The notes under the pieces: model-generated
Told to the model about the DNA's origin: nothing
Database searches by the model: none
What the model saw: only the letters and a program-made list of their open reading frames with translations
Position numbers and translations under genes: made by a program
NCBI RefSeq assembly: GCF_047675955.1
Contig: NC_132910.1
Location: forward strand, 95,754,923 to 95,818,922
Direction: 5' to 3'
DNA: 64,000 nucleotides
DNA from: Chlorocebus sabaeus
Taxonomy: Eukaryota; Chordata; Mammalia; Primates; Cercopithecidae
Part shown: in pieces, positions 1 through 11,533 of the stretch
How the letters are laid out: every line of letters starts with the position of its first letter
Position numbering within the stretch: position 1 is the first letter of the stretch

Positions 1-2429
1 CTAAGCAGACATTCAAAGGGACCTGGGTCCCTCTAAATGGCAATCTTTTCTTCCTTTGTCATATTTTAGTACTAAAAAATATAAGTGAACAAGACCACCA
101 AATAACAACACTTGTAATTCACATGAACAAAATAATAAAACCAGCAGATAACTTTTTTGCAAAAATACTTAAAAGGACCTTTTTAGCAAAGAAGATGATT
201 CAAATTCGACTTATTACTATTCCAGATAATGCTGGAATTACTTCCCAAGTTGGAAATAGCATACTCACTGGATAGACCGGAGCTGCTTGTCAGCCGTGTG
301 ATATTTTCAACAGGCATGGGAGAAAACAGAGTCTAACATGGGAATAACTAAATCTTAACAGTTGCTAAAAGAGCAGCTTACTCTCTGACCTCTTTAGGAT
401 GAAAAATTATCTATTCACTTGACAAGCACACATGACAAATGCCAAATGCCTTGTATATCTTAAGTGACATGAAATTAAAGATGTGGTACTGGTTGCATTG
501 TGGTGATAATTTCTTTAACAATTATTTTTATTATCAAATATTTCAAATTTTTAAAAATGGCAAAGCATATAATGAACCCCTGGGTATATACTACCAGCTT
601 AAGAAATGAAACATTACAAATGTAATTCAAACCCCGCTATGTTCTCATTTCTTAATTCCCCCATTTCCTAGACCTCAAGGTAATCACCACACTGAATTTG
701 TTGTTATTTATTCACATGGGGTGCATTCTTCAGGGTTACTTCCTCAGGCCAAGTTAAAATGGCCAGTCTTCTATCAATCTTCAGAGTTAATTATTCCCTT
801 TGTGCCTCTGAGTAGAATTTATGAAGTGGCAAGGTTTAATGATAGTAGAATTAGGTCCTACTTCTTAAACTAAATCCAAAAGTTGGGAAATACCATTTTA
901 AGGCCACAACAACTGTGAAATATAATGTCCTTTAAAAAAAATCAAGTCAAGGATATTTAGAAACATGTGAAAAAAGGCTTTATAGACGTGGAAAGAATTC
1001 AAGATTCGAGTTTCAGTAATATGGAAAACTATACGTAAAAACCCTCCTGCTAGATAAACTGGAAATGCTGGGAAAAATATATGAACTTATAATGCTTAGC
1101 TGAGTTCATATAAAATAAAAATATCCAGATGCCAGGAATAATGAAGCAACTGAAAACCGGACTGGCACATGAGTAGTCTATGCTGTGTTTGCCTCGATGG
1201 TGAGTGGTGAGTAGGAGTTGTCATCTAGGAGTTTGATTTTTCAGGGAATGGAAAAAAAAAAAAAAATAGGAGATGAGAACTTAGCTCTTGCAATGTGGCA
1301 TATTGAAACTAAGATCTCTGCATAAAACTTGAAGAGCTAAACTCTCTGGCCACCAGCAAAAGAAGACAATAGACAATAATGAAACTAGTTCATCTAAGCT
1401 TGGGCTCTAGGTGGGGAAAACAAATCTCTGGAGAATCCATAACATGAGCCTGAACTCATACAGGATTGAATTTATCTCAAGTGTGGTCTAGAAAGCCACA
1501 AGTCAAGAAATTACAAAGAAATAGGTCCCAAGCCAGGAATCTCTATAGAGTACATGCAGAAGTAAACCCAAAACTATTCTGAAAGACAATTCTTAACCCA
1601 GGCTGCACAGGAGTTTTACAGACAAAGCCCTGCTGAAGATAAGCTCACAATGCAAGGTTTAAAACAAAAGAGAAAACAATCCACGCTGGGTGGAAAAACT
1701 CATAGAAATACCCAACAAATTCACATAATGAAAGTGTCTGACAGAGATTAAAGAATTATCACATATTTTCACTCATAAGTCTGAAATGTCCTAAAAATTT
1801 GATAACTACTACAAATTCTGAATTCCTTAATATGCATAAAAATAAAAAATGGTGAGCAGCTGTTAAGAGAAGGATTAATAACTGCACTTTCGGGGATGAT
1901 CAAGACAAAATCAGAAATAGAAAACATTGAATTATTTGCCACTGGCTTGCATTGGCACCATGTGATAATAAATATAAAGTTGTAAATGCACATTATTACT
2001 ACTACAGGAAAATGCCTCCTCTCAGAAATGTGTAAACTGATGCTCTTCATCAGAAGGGCCTACAAGAACACAGACGTGGAGCAAGCTACTACCTTATATA
2101 GCAGCTGGAGGATGTTGCCTACACACCAAAGCTCACATGATAGTTTTAAAGTTAGGGGTGGCTGTGGTAAAGAAATAGGATATATTCATCTTTACATGTT
2201 TTCCTATATATAACTATTTGTAATACCTTATAGATTAATGATCAATATATTCACCACTGTTTCATTACTTATTCTTCTGAGGCTCCATGTAATAGACACC
2301 CATATAAACATCTTAGCATGATATTCATATCTGTTTGTTGATTAACTTTAACATAAACTTGAAATTTCTGCTCACTTACACGTAAGCAGTTGATGAGTTC
2401 TGTCTATTGTACTATATATATCCAGTCAT
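1..2429. other. Intergenic DNA with no recognised gene
   Basis: This is AT-rich sequence with no open reading frame that looks coding; the ORFs are short and without recognisable motifs. Around 1030-2000 there are A-rich stretches and phrases resembling the 5' part of old L1 or HAL1 elements, but I could not align them to a family with confidence. A short A-run lies near 1251-1266. In the inferred gene order this is DNA beyond the 3' end of ANAPC10. Confidence 0.6.
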
Positions 2430-2620
2430 TTCTTGCCACTTCCACTGCCACACCCCTGTTTGTCTGGGCTGGTCATCATATCACACCTGGGTTTTTCCTT
2501 CCGTTATCAAATATTTTATCGCAAGCTTACTATGTGTCAGGTACTATTGTCCTAAGTGCTACCTTATTAAAAGAATTTCAGTCCCTATCTTTATTGTCTC
2601 TAGTGCTTCCTGCTCCAGTT
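2430..2620 (+). mobile_element. MIR SINE fragment
   Basis: The stretch around 2515-2570 reads like the MIR core (TACTATGTGTCAGGTACTAT followed by CCTAAGTGCT). The outer limits are approximate because MIR copies are old and diverged. No function is inferred. Confidence 0.5.
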
Positions 2621-2649
2621 GAATCTTGCTGACTTAACCTTCTTAAAAG

Positions 2650-2830
2650 ACATATCACTCACCTGTTTAAAAACTCTTTAATGAAAATACTACTACTACT
2701 AATAATAAAACAAAAATCCTTCAATGGTTCCCTGGAACTTAGAATATACAAACAGAAATTTTTACTTTGATACTAAAAGACTCTCCAAAATCTGGCCTCA
2801 AACTACCTAAAGTTTTCTCTCACCTAGATG
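2650..2830 (+). mobile_element. L2 LINE fragment
   Basis: Phrases such as TTCAATGGTTCCCTGG and AAAATCTGGCCTCAAACTACCT match the conserved coding part of L2 in sense orientation. It is a strongly diverged fossil and the limits are approximate. Confidence 0.5.
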
Positions 2831-3836
2831 TTTACTTGTATTGGTTTGGGAGGCGGTGTCTTCCAAATAAGCCATATTAATTTTTGTCTCACCAGAGTCA
2901 GACTGAGTAAAAAACAAAACCTAATTATATTTTGTTTATAGAAAACATATAATAAATATAGGAATGCAAAAGGGTAGCAAATAAAAGAATGGAAAAAAAA
3001 TAGCATTCAAACATTAATCAAAAGAAACTAGTATAGCTTTATTAAATCAGACAAAGTAGATTTTATGGCAGCATACACGACTAGAGATAAAAAAAAAAGT
3101 ACACTTGAAAATAAGTACACTTCATAAGTATAATTCATAAATACTTCATAATTCCTGGTTTGATCTGCCAGAAAGATACAATAATTCTAAATATGTATGT
3201 ACTTACAAATATGGCCTCAAAGCATATAAAGAGACAATTGACAGAATTATAAGGAAAAGCAGACAAACCCACAATCATATGGAAGATTTTCATACAAATT
3301 TCTTATTAACCAATAGACCAAGCAGACACAAAAATCAGTAGTATTAAAATATTGGATGATACACTAAAAATCCTGAATTACTTGACATACATAGAACACT
3401 GCACCCCAAAACTGAAGGATAGTACTATTTTTATGAAACATTAATAAAAATTGAGCATATGCTAGGATATTAAAGCAAGTTTCAACAAATCTCAAAAAAT
3501 GTTCCCTGACCACACAGCAATTATTCTGTAAATCAATGATAAAAGGATACCTTGAAAATCCCTATATATTTAAGAAGAAAATCCATGCTTCTAAATAACC
3601 TGTGGGTCAAGAAAAGCCATTCTAATAGAAATTAGAAAATATTGTAACTGAATAATTATGAATAATTGTCAAAACATATCAGATCAACTAGAGCTGCACT
3701 AAGAGGAAACATTACAGCCTTTAAGTATATATTTGAGAAAAGAAGAATGCTAAAAATCATTAATCTAAGTATCCATTTCAAAATGTTAGAAAAACAAGGC
3801 AAGTTAAGCCCAAAGAAAATAGAAGAAAATAATGAA

Positions 3837-4195
3837 GAGCATGCAGCCATAAAAAATAACCAAATCATGTACTTTTCAGCAACATGGATGCAGCTGGAAG
3901 CCATTATCCTAAGCAAATTAAGGCAGAGAGAGAAAACCAAATACTGCATGTTCTCATTTAGAAGTGAGAGCTAAACATTGGATTCACATGGACACGAAGA
4001 TAGGAACAATAAACACTGGATTCCAAAAGCAGGGAAGGAGGGAGGAATGCAAGGGTTGAAGAACCACCTATTGAGTACTATGTTTATGTCCTGGGTGACA
4101 GAATCACTAGCAGCCCCAATCTCAGCATCATGCAATATACCTATTTAACAAACCTGCACATGTACCTCCTGAATATAAACTAATAATTATAATTA
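3837..4195 (+). mobile_element. 5'-truncated L1P 3' end
   Basis: The text follows the end of primate L1 ORF2 and its 3'UTR: ATGCAGCCATAAAAAATAAC, ACATGGATGCAGCTGGAAGC, then AACCTGCACATGTACC and an AT-rich tail. It splits the old L1M ORF2, which resumes at about 4196. The 3' half is diverged, which suggests an L1PB or old L1PA age. Short A-rich flanking similarity is the only sign of a target duplication. Confidence 0.75.
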
Positions 4196-5289
4196 AGCAG
4201 AAATTAATAAAATAAATATATGCAACAGAAGGGATAAATAAACCCACAAGTTTGTTCTTAGAAAAGACCAAAAGAACAGATGAGTTTTTGATGAGATTGA
4301 TGAAGAGGAAAAAAGAGAAGTCACAAATAACCAATATCAGGAACGATGAGAAGTCTAACACTACATATCGCACAGACGTTATAAAGACCATAAAATGATA
4401 ATATAAATAACTTTATACCAATAAATTTGAAAATGTATAGGAAATAGATAAACTCTCAGAAAAATATAAATTCCAAAACTTACACAAGAAGATGTACAAA
4501 AATCTAAATAGTTTTCTACATAGATTTATCAATTCAATCTATGTCTTCATCAGGGAATTTTACAAATAATTTAAGAAATCATTCTAATCTCACACAAATT
4601 TTTCCAGAAAACAGAAAAATATTTTAAATTTTTTTTATTTTTTGAGGCCAAACTGATCTCAGTACAAAAATGTGATAAGAAAAATACAAAAAAAAGGAAT
4701 ATCACAGGTCAATCTCACTCATAATGCAAAAATCCTATGTTACACATAGATAAAAAATTCCTCAGCAAATTATTAGCAAACAAAATTAAGTGATTCCTAT
4801 AAAAGGATACTGCCCATAACAAAGCTGGATTTATTCCAGGATCGATAGTTGATTTAACATTCAAAAATCAACCAATAGAATTCAACATAATAATAAAGAG
4901 AAACATGGTAATTTCAATAGATGCAAGGAAAGTTTTGTATACTCGATATTCGTTCATGATTAACAAACAGACACTTGGTAAACTAGGAAATGCATTAATT
5001 TGATTAAGGATATCTCCAAAATACCTAAGCAAACATCATACAAAATCATGAAATCTTGAAAATTTTCCCATTGTGATCAGAAACAAGGATGGCTGCATAA
5101 CATGACATCTCAGATTTCTATTTAATACCTTACTGCAGGACCTAGCTAGTACGATAAGAAAATAAAATAAATAAAAGACATAAGAAAAGAAAAAGAAGGA
5201 ACAACATAGCCTTTATTTACAAATGTAAAAAATTAAATTATTCTAATTAAACAATAAGTTAAAGATTGCCAATACAAAGTCAAGACACA

Positions 5290-5540
5290 GCCGAGGCGGG
5301 TGGATCACGAGGTCAGGAGATCGAGACCATCTTGGCTAACACGGTGAAACCCGGTCTCTACTAAAAATACAAAAAATAGCCGGGCGAGGTGGTGAGCACC
5401 TATAGTCCCAGCTACTCGGGAGGCTGAGGCAGGAGAATGGCGTAAACCCGGGAGGCGGAGCTTGCAGTGAGCCGAGATCGCGCCACCGCACTCCAGCCTG
5501 GGGGACAGATCGAAACTCCATCTCAAAAAAAAAAAAAAAA
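5290..5540 (+). mobile_element. AluY, Old World monkey type, 5'-truncated
   Basis: The Alu begins at GCCGAGGCGGG, so roughly the first 40 bases are missing, and it ends in a run of about 17 A. Diagnostic bases GGGCGAGGTGG and GGCGTAAACCCGGGAGG are those I associate with cercopithecid AluY. It is flanked by a perfect 14-bp target-site duplication (AAAGTCAAGACACA) at 5276-5289 and 5541-5554 within the L1M ORF2. The perfect duplication indicates a fairly recent insertion. Confidence 0.92.
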
Positions 5541-5984
5541 AAAGTCAAGACACAAAGTAAATTTTGTTCCCACTTACCAAAACAAATTTGTAAAAGCATT
5601 ATTTATAACAGCATCAAAATATCAAATTCCTAGGAATAAATCCACAAAAGATATATAAAATATCTCCCCCCAAAACAATAATTGAATAATAATTGAATTA
5701 TTGAAAGATTAAAGATTCAAATACATATTCTATGAATTAAAAGACTCAATATTGTAAAAGTATCAGTTTTCCTCAGATTGATCTATAGTATAGAGTCAAA
5801 CAATCGCCCCAAAAATTCTGTCAGGTTGTGTGTGTACATGTGTGTGCAACATGATATGCTGATTTAAAGGCCAAGAATAGCTGAGACACTATTAAGAAAG
5901 AACAAGCTGAGAGAACTTGATCTACCAGTCGTTAGAATGTATTACGATTCAACACTAATTAAGATAGTGTAGTCTTGATGATTG

Positions 5985-6051
5985 GAGCTTCCTACTCAGT
6001 TCAAACAAATTGACAAAGAGGTTCAAGCAAATCCAACTGAGTAGGAAGCTC
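5985..6051. repeat. Short perfect inverted repeat (17-bp arms)
   Basis: The arm GAGCTTCCTACTCAGTT at 5985-6001 is the exact reverse complement of 6035-6051, with a 33-nt spacer. It lies in decayed L1M sequence that does not normally contain such a palindrome, so one arm looks newly created by copying the other in inverse orientation. It could fold as a hairpin. Confidence 0.85.
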
Positions 6052-6387
6052 GAATACATATCACACATACATGGATACTTGATTTCAAATAAATAAGGCA
6101 TTACAGAACAATGGGAGATGGGTCTTCAGCAAATGGTACTGGGTCAATTGACTATCCATAGATGGGGACAACATGAAATGTAACCCATATCATCTAAGGT
6201 GAATTGCAGATATAACCTGTTCAACAAACCTTCCAGAATATAATATAATATAGGAGAATATCTTCATGATGTTCAGGTTGAAAACAATTTTTAGTGCACA
6301 CACACAAAAAAAACACAAAACATTACAAAAAGACCAATAAATTGGTTTACATTAAAAGTAAGAATTTCTGTTCAGCTAAAGATCTTT

Positions 6388-6550
6388 CTTTTTCACTTTA
6401 TTGAGATATAATGACAAAATAAAAATTGTATATATTCAAGGTAAACAATGTGATATTTTGGTATATATATATATGCTGTGAAATGATTACCACAATCAAG
6501 ATACTTAATACATCCATCACCTCAAATACTGTGTGTGTGTGGTGAGAATA
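6388..6550 (-). mobile_element. Antisense L1M 3'-end fragment nested in the sense L1M
   Basis: The text CACTTTATTGAGATATAATGAC through AAATGATTACCACAATCAAG and CCATCACCTCA is the familiar reverse complement of an L1M 3' region. It sits inside sense-strand L1M ORF2. The flanks share CTAAAGATCT and CTAAAAGATCT, a probable target duplication, so this was a separate L1 insertion. Confidence 0.7.
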
Positions 6551-6969
6551 CTAAAAGATCTCATCTTTAAAACAATGAAAATTCAACCCATAAGAGTGGA
6601 AAAGGATACTGACAACACTTAAAACTGACAAGAGGTTATATTCAATATATATGAAACACTTTTATAAATCAATAAAATAAAGACTTGTAAAATATGAGTG
6701 AAAGACAATGATATTTCACAAAAGAGTCTATCTAAATTGCCAACAAACATGTGAAAAGTGGCTTGACTTCATTAGTTATCAGGGAAAAGAAAATTAAAAC
6801 TACAAAAAGTTAATATTATACTCACAAAAATGGATAAAATTTAAAAGAACAACAATACTAAAGATGGACAAGAACGTGGAGAAACAGCAACTTTTATACC
6901 CGGCTGTTGAAATGTGAAAGGGTACATCCACTTTGGAAAATGAGTTAGCAATATCCACAAAACATGAGC

Positions 6970-7001
6970 ATATCTATCTATCTATCTATCGATCTATCTA
7001 T
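6970..7001. repeat. (TATC)n microsatellite
   Basis: A tetranucleotide tract of about eight TATC units with one GATC interruption, inside the old L1M. Confidence 0.95.
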
Positions 7002-7442
7002 GTGTGTATCTTACAGAAATGCACATGCAATATGAGTCAAAAGACAGGTACTAGAATTTTATATCAGCATTATTTGTAATAACAGCTCCAATTACAAACC
7101 ACAGTAGAAGGGTAAACATATGCAATAGTAAATGAACAAACTATATTTACAGGAAGTAACTTGAATATATATTACAAAAATCATTCTGAGTAAAAGAAAG
7201 CCAACACAAAAAAACATATTTTGTACATATGTATATAATGTGTATTATGTTAAACACTGGTGAAACTAAACAACAGCATTTAATTCAGGATATAGGTTAA
7301 TCTTGGAGAGGATAAAGGAAATAGTGGTTGAGAGGGGACACAAAGAGGGCTTCCAGGATACTGATGTGCTCTAGTCTTTGGGAGGTGCAATGACTAAATT
7401 CACTGAGCTGGTGTTTGGTGCTCTGTATATATATTATGCTAT

Positions 7443-7448
<6 letters not shown>

Positions 7449-7476
<28 letters not shown>
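7449..7476. repeat. (CA)n microsatellite
   Basis: About 14 uninterrupted CA dinucleotides at the 3' end of the old L1M, a common place for a dinucleotide tract to grow from an A-rich tail. Confidence 0.95.
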
Positions 7477-7490
7477 TTAAAAGGAAAACA

Positions 7491-9221
7491 GACTGACAAA
7501 ATCGACCAAGGATTACAGTAGATGGGACTCACATAATTCCTCTACTACCAAGTTACTTCATTTTAGTTTGCAAGTAATAAAGAGAAAATTATTCATATAC
7601 AGAATCTTTCCATTAAAATAATATTCCCTCTTATTATAATTGCTAACTATACAAAGAGCATATGGAAAATGATTAGTATTATTTAAAACAGGAAACTGTG
7701 CTTACACTATATTCTTGATTCTTCCACATCACTAGTGTATTTCATGCTTCAGTAGACACACCATGAAAAAGGATTATAGTATAAATAATATTGTTTCAAA
7801 GACTTCTTCAGTTTTAAAAGAAAACTTTCTTATTTTGAATCCAAAAAAAAAAAAAAAAGTAATTTGACTTGAGAGAGCATGAATTGGACCCAAAGGAATC
7901 AAATTGTGTTCCTACTAATGATTTTGTTTCAACACACAACATGCCATATTTCAAAAACTCAAATATTTTTGTGATGACCACTTGAGAGACTTATTTGGAG
8001 CTGTGTACAATTTCTGATGGTCTTGCTTACAAGTGGATTTTTCTAAGAATATCATTTATCATCTAAATCTCTGGAATGGGGAAAGGAAACCTGGAACAAT
8101 GGATCAAAACTGGGTGGACACTTCTATGATTTCACAAGTATCATCCTCTAGAGAACGTCCTTTAGAAGAGCATCAATTTCCACTCACCTTTTTATGCCAG
8201 GCAAACTTCTGATCGCCTGGGATATCTGCATGGAGCATGGAGATATGCTCCAACCACAGGTATGTCTGTGCAGACATATGCAGATATGCTCCTGCATGGA
8301 GCATGGAGACATGCTCTAACCACAGATAATTTATATATGACAAATATTAACTAACTAGTTTGATTTACACAAATTATTGCCTCAAAAAATGTATTTGTTA
8401 TTTCAGAGTCTCTTTCACAACATATAATAATGGATGGCAGGTGATAGGCCACCCTTACTGCCCCTTTTCTCCTCCAATGCTTTAGTATAGCATACATAAT
8501 ATATACAAATTTTGTAAGGGTCTGGTTATAAAATGACAGCTCCTCTGTATATAACAGGGTAAGATAAATTTCACCTCATTCTACCCTTCTCTTCTACCCA
8601 TATCATTAATTCTATTACTTGTGTTAACACCGTGCTGTAGTGCAGTCTGAATATAACCTTCACACTCCACACGTCTTTGTTTTCCATGCCTAAAATACCC
8701 TCTCGTGTTATTTATCTATACTTAAATCTGCACATTGTTCTGGAAGCAGAGTGTAAATTTAAGAACACTTCTTCCCCACTCCTGATGATTCCCAACTGGA
8801 AGGAATCTCAATTTCTTTGCCCTGAGCCTCTCTCACCCCTTCACCCCATCCCTGGGGAGTAAAATTATCTGATATGAGAGTATGGAAAGAATAACAGAGA
8901 ATACGTGGCTCAGCACTACCCTCCTTCTAAAAAGCTTCCTGCCTAGTCAGTGCAACCAGCATTAGGAAGGAAGGTAATATTTTGCCTTCATCTTCACTAT
9001 TTGTTTCATTTCTCAACTTGTACAGAACCTAGGAAGGGGATCTATTCGTATACGTCTACATATATGAATTTCTATCTTTCCCATAAGAAGCTTACTGACT
9101 ACATTGGGCACTGGTAATATCCGTCCTTATTAAAATAAAATAATACTTATTATCTGTTTCACTCACTAACACCTTACATTGAGTATGTGTAAATGTCTCT
9201 GTGTGTTCCTAGTCATCTCAT
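7491..9221. other. Intergenic DNA, unassigned
   Basis: No coding sequence or clear repeat family was recognised. A 16-A run lies near 7842-7857. The stretch 8227-8325 holds an internal duplication, listed separately. The short ORF at 8677-8862 has no recognisable motif and no supporting context. Confidence 0.6.
8227..8325. repeat. 33-bp direct repeat with internal dyads
   Basis: TGCATGGAGCATGGAGATAT followed by GCTCCAACCACAG (8227-8259) recurs with two substitutions at 8293-8325, a period of 66 bp. Each unit holds an inverted pair TGGAGCAT / ATGCTCCA (ATGCTCTA in the second), so each can form a small stem. Confidence 0.85.
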
Positions 9222-9330
9222 TAGCTAGACTCTAAGTTCTTTCTGAATAGGGAATATGTCTTCTACTTATGTATGTTCTACACAGGATTTCAGAAATTCA
9301 ATAATACGCATTGATTGTTTGAGAAAAGCT
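9222..9330 (+). mobile_element. L2 3'-end fragment
   Basis: CTAGACTCTAAGTTCTTTCTGAATAGGG followed by a TTCAATAATACGCATTGATTG-like end resembles the L2 3' terminus (the ...TCAATAAATATTTGTTGAATGA pattern). It is diverged and approximate. Confidence 0.45.
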
Positions 9331-9495
9331 GCAATGTTTTCCTCCTGGAACTATATGCAATGCAATTGATCACAGGGTTATAAACATTTTGTTTATTTGA
9401 TAGGGATGAGTAATAATTTTAAATTATTTTCAGTAATTAAAAATGGACAATTTTGATCATTCCGCTTTTAAGTAAGTATTTATAAACTGCATTGC

Positions 9496-9790
9496 AGCTG
9501 GGCATGGTAGCTCATGCCTGTAATCTCAACTACTTAGGAGGCCGAGGTGGGAGAATCGCTTGAGCCCAGGAGTTTAAGACCAGCCTGGGCAACATACTGA
9601 GACTCCATCTCTAAAAAAAAATTAAAAATTATGTGGTGACGGTGGTTTGCACCTGTAGTCCCAGCCACTTGGGAGGATCCCTTTAGTCCAGTAGTTTGAG
9701 TCTGTGGTGAGCTAGGATCATCCCACTGCACTCCAGCCTAGGTGATAAAGTGAGACTCTATCTCTTAAAAAACAAATAGAGAGAAAAAAA
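9496..9790 (+). mobile_element. AluJ, full length
   Basis: Both Alu arms are present: GCTGGGCATGGTAGCTCATGCC at the start, a middle A-rich linker near 9615-9630, and CACTGCACTCCAGCCTAGG near the end, then an A-rich tail. Many substitutions place it among old AluJ copies. Confidence 0.85.
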
Positions 9791-10053
9791 GAATAAAAAA
9801 TGGCTCTAGCAGAGTGGCTTAGAACTAAAGTTAGATACAGTAAGAATTGCTAGAGTGTCCTTTTAGCATGTTGCTCAGTGCCTATTTCTGGGAATGAGTA
9901 TGTGTCTTAAATAATTCACAGGGTTGCTCATGATCTATTCCAGACTGCAACATTAGAAAGTTTTATCAGGTATTCCTTGATCTTACTAAAAAGTAGGATT
10001 GAAAACTCAAGAAATAAAGGGTTTCGGGTTTTTCTTTGAAGATTAAAATATAA
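9791..10053. other. Unassigned spacer
   Basis: Nothing recognisable lies between the AluJ tail and the antisense L1 beginning near 10054. Confidence 0.6.
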
Positions 10054-10645
10054 ACTTTTTTTTCCTTCAACTATTATTTTCAGTTCCAGGGTACCTGTGC
10101 AGGATGTGGAGGTTTGTTACATAGGTAAATGTGTGCCATAGTGGTTTACGGCACAGATAATCCCATTACACAGGTAGTAAGCCAAGCGTACATTAGCTAT
10201 TCTTCTTGATGTTCTCCCCCTGCCCCCCTACAGGTGCCCACTGTGTGTTGTTCCCCCAACCATGTGTCCGTGTTCTCATTGATCAACTCCCACTTGTAAG
10301 TGAGAATATGTGGTATTTGGTTTACTGTTCCTGCATTAGTTTGCTGAGGATAATGGCTTCCAACTCCATCAATGTCCCTGCAAAGGACATGATCTCGTTC
10401 CTTTTTATAAGTGCATGATATTCCATGGTGTATATGTACCTTATTTTCTTTATCCAGTCTATTATTGATGGGCATCTAGATTGATTCAATGTCTTTGCTA
10501 TTGTAAATAGTGCTGCAATTAACATATGCATGCATGTATCTTTATAATAGAATTATTTATATTCCTTTGGATATATAACCAGTAATGAGATTGCTGAGTC
10601 AAATGGTATTTATGCCTCTAGGTCTTCGAGAAATAGCCACATTGT

Positions 10646-11151
10646 TGTGAGATATGATAAGGATTCTCTTCTAATAATCTGATCAATCTTTTATTCTTTA
10701 ATTCATAGTATCCCCCTCCCTTTTTCCTTTTTCTCCTTTTTTCCTTCTTGCCTTTGTTAGATGCCCAGGCATGCCACAGTACCAGGCGTTATCAGTACCA
10801 GCTCACATTCCATTCCTTTCCTTATTTGGAAAGAGGACTGACTTTCTAGCTCATTACAGACACCCCTTCCCCTTCCTCTCCACTTTCTTTTACATGCCCA
10901 TCTTATCTAAAAAAATTTCAAATGTTTAGCCAACCGGGATTAGTTTAGATTGTACGACACAACCCTGGCCAATGGGGAAAGGGTACAGGGGCATGACTTG
11001 CATCAAGAATAAAGGCTGTCATGTCCTTTGTTCAGATGTGCTCTCATGGTGACTGGCCAAGGTAGCACCCCTCTGCACAGAAGTAAAATTGCTTTGCTAA
11101 GAATCCTTTGAGTGTTCAATTTCTTTAGGATTTTGAGTGTTATTCCTAACA
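10646..11151 (+). mobile_element. Solo LTR, ERV1-like, about 506 bp
   Basis: The insert starts with TG and ends with CA, and it is flanked by TTGT at 10642-10645 and 11152-11155. Removing it restores the L1 reading ...CACATTGTCTTCCACA..., so the boundaries are firm. A 4-bp duplication is typical of ERV1 (gammaretrovirus-like) LTRs. A CCAAT motif near 10970 and AATAAA at 11008-11013 point to plus orientation. No internal viral gene is present, so this is a solo LTR left by recombination. I cannot name the subfamily. Confidence 0.8.
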
Positions 11152-11479
11152 TTGTCTTCCACATGGTTGAACTAATTTATACTCCCACCAACAGTGTAAA
11201 AGTGTTCCTTTTTCTCTACAACCTCGGCAGCATCTGTTGCTTTTTGACTTTTTAATAGTAGCCATTCTGATTGGCATGAGATGGTATCTCATTGTGGTTT
11301 TGATTTGCATTTCTCTAATGATCAGTGATGTTGAGATTTTTTTCACGTTTGTTGGCTGCATGTATGTCTTCTTTTGAAAAGTGTCTGTTCATGTTTTTTG
11401 CCCACTTTTTAATGGGGTTGTTTTTTCTTGTAAATTTGTTTAAGTTCCTTCTTGATTCTGGATATTAAACCTTTCATAC

Positions 11480-11532
<53 letters not shown>

Positions 11533-11533
11533 C
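11480..11533. repeat. (GATA)n microsatellite in L1
   Basis: About 13 GATA/TAGA units, ending GACAG, inside the antisense L1 ORF2. On the minus strand it gives a repeated Ser-Ile-Tyr-Leu run in an ORF, which is an artefact of the tract. Confidence 0.97.

Larger units (their letters stand above)
2985..7490 (+). mobile_element. Old L1M LINE, interrupted, sense strand
   Basis: This is a decayed mammalian L1 (L1M class), recognisable by ORF2-type text in order: endonuclease/linker region (about 3000-3836), reverse-transcriptase region (about 4196-5275), the later ORF2 part (5555-6380) and the 3' end (6560-7490). All frames are full of stops. It is interrupted by a younger L1 3' end (3837-4195), an AluY (5290-5540) and an antisense L1M fragment (about 6388-6550), and carries a (TATC)n and a terminal (CA)n tract. 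The left limit is uncertain and could lie further upstream. Confidence 0.7.
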
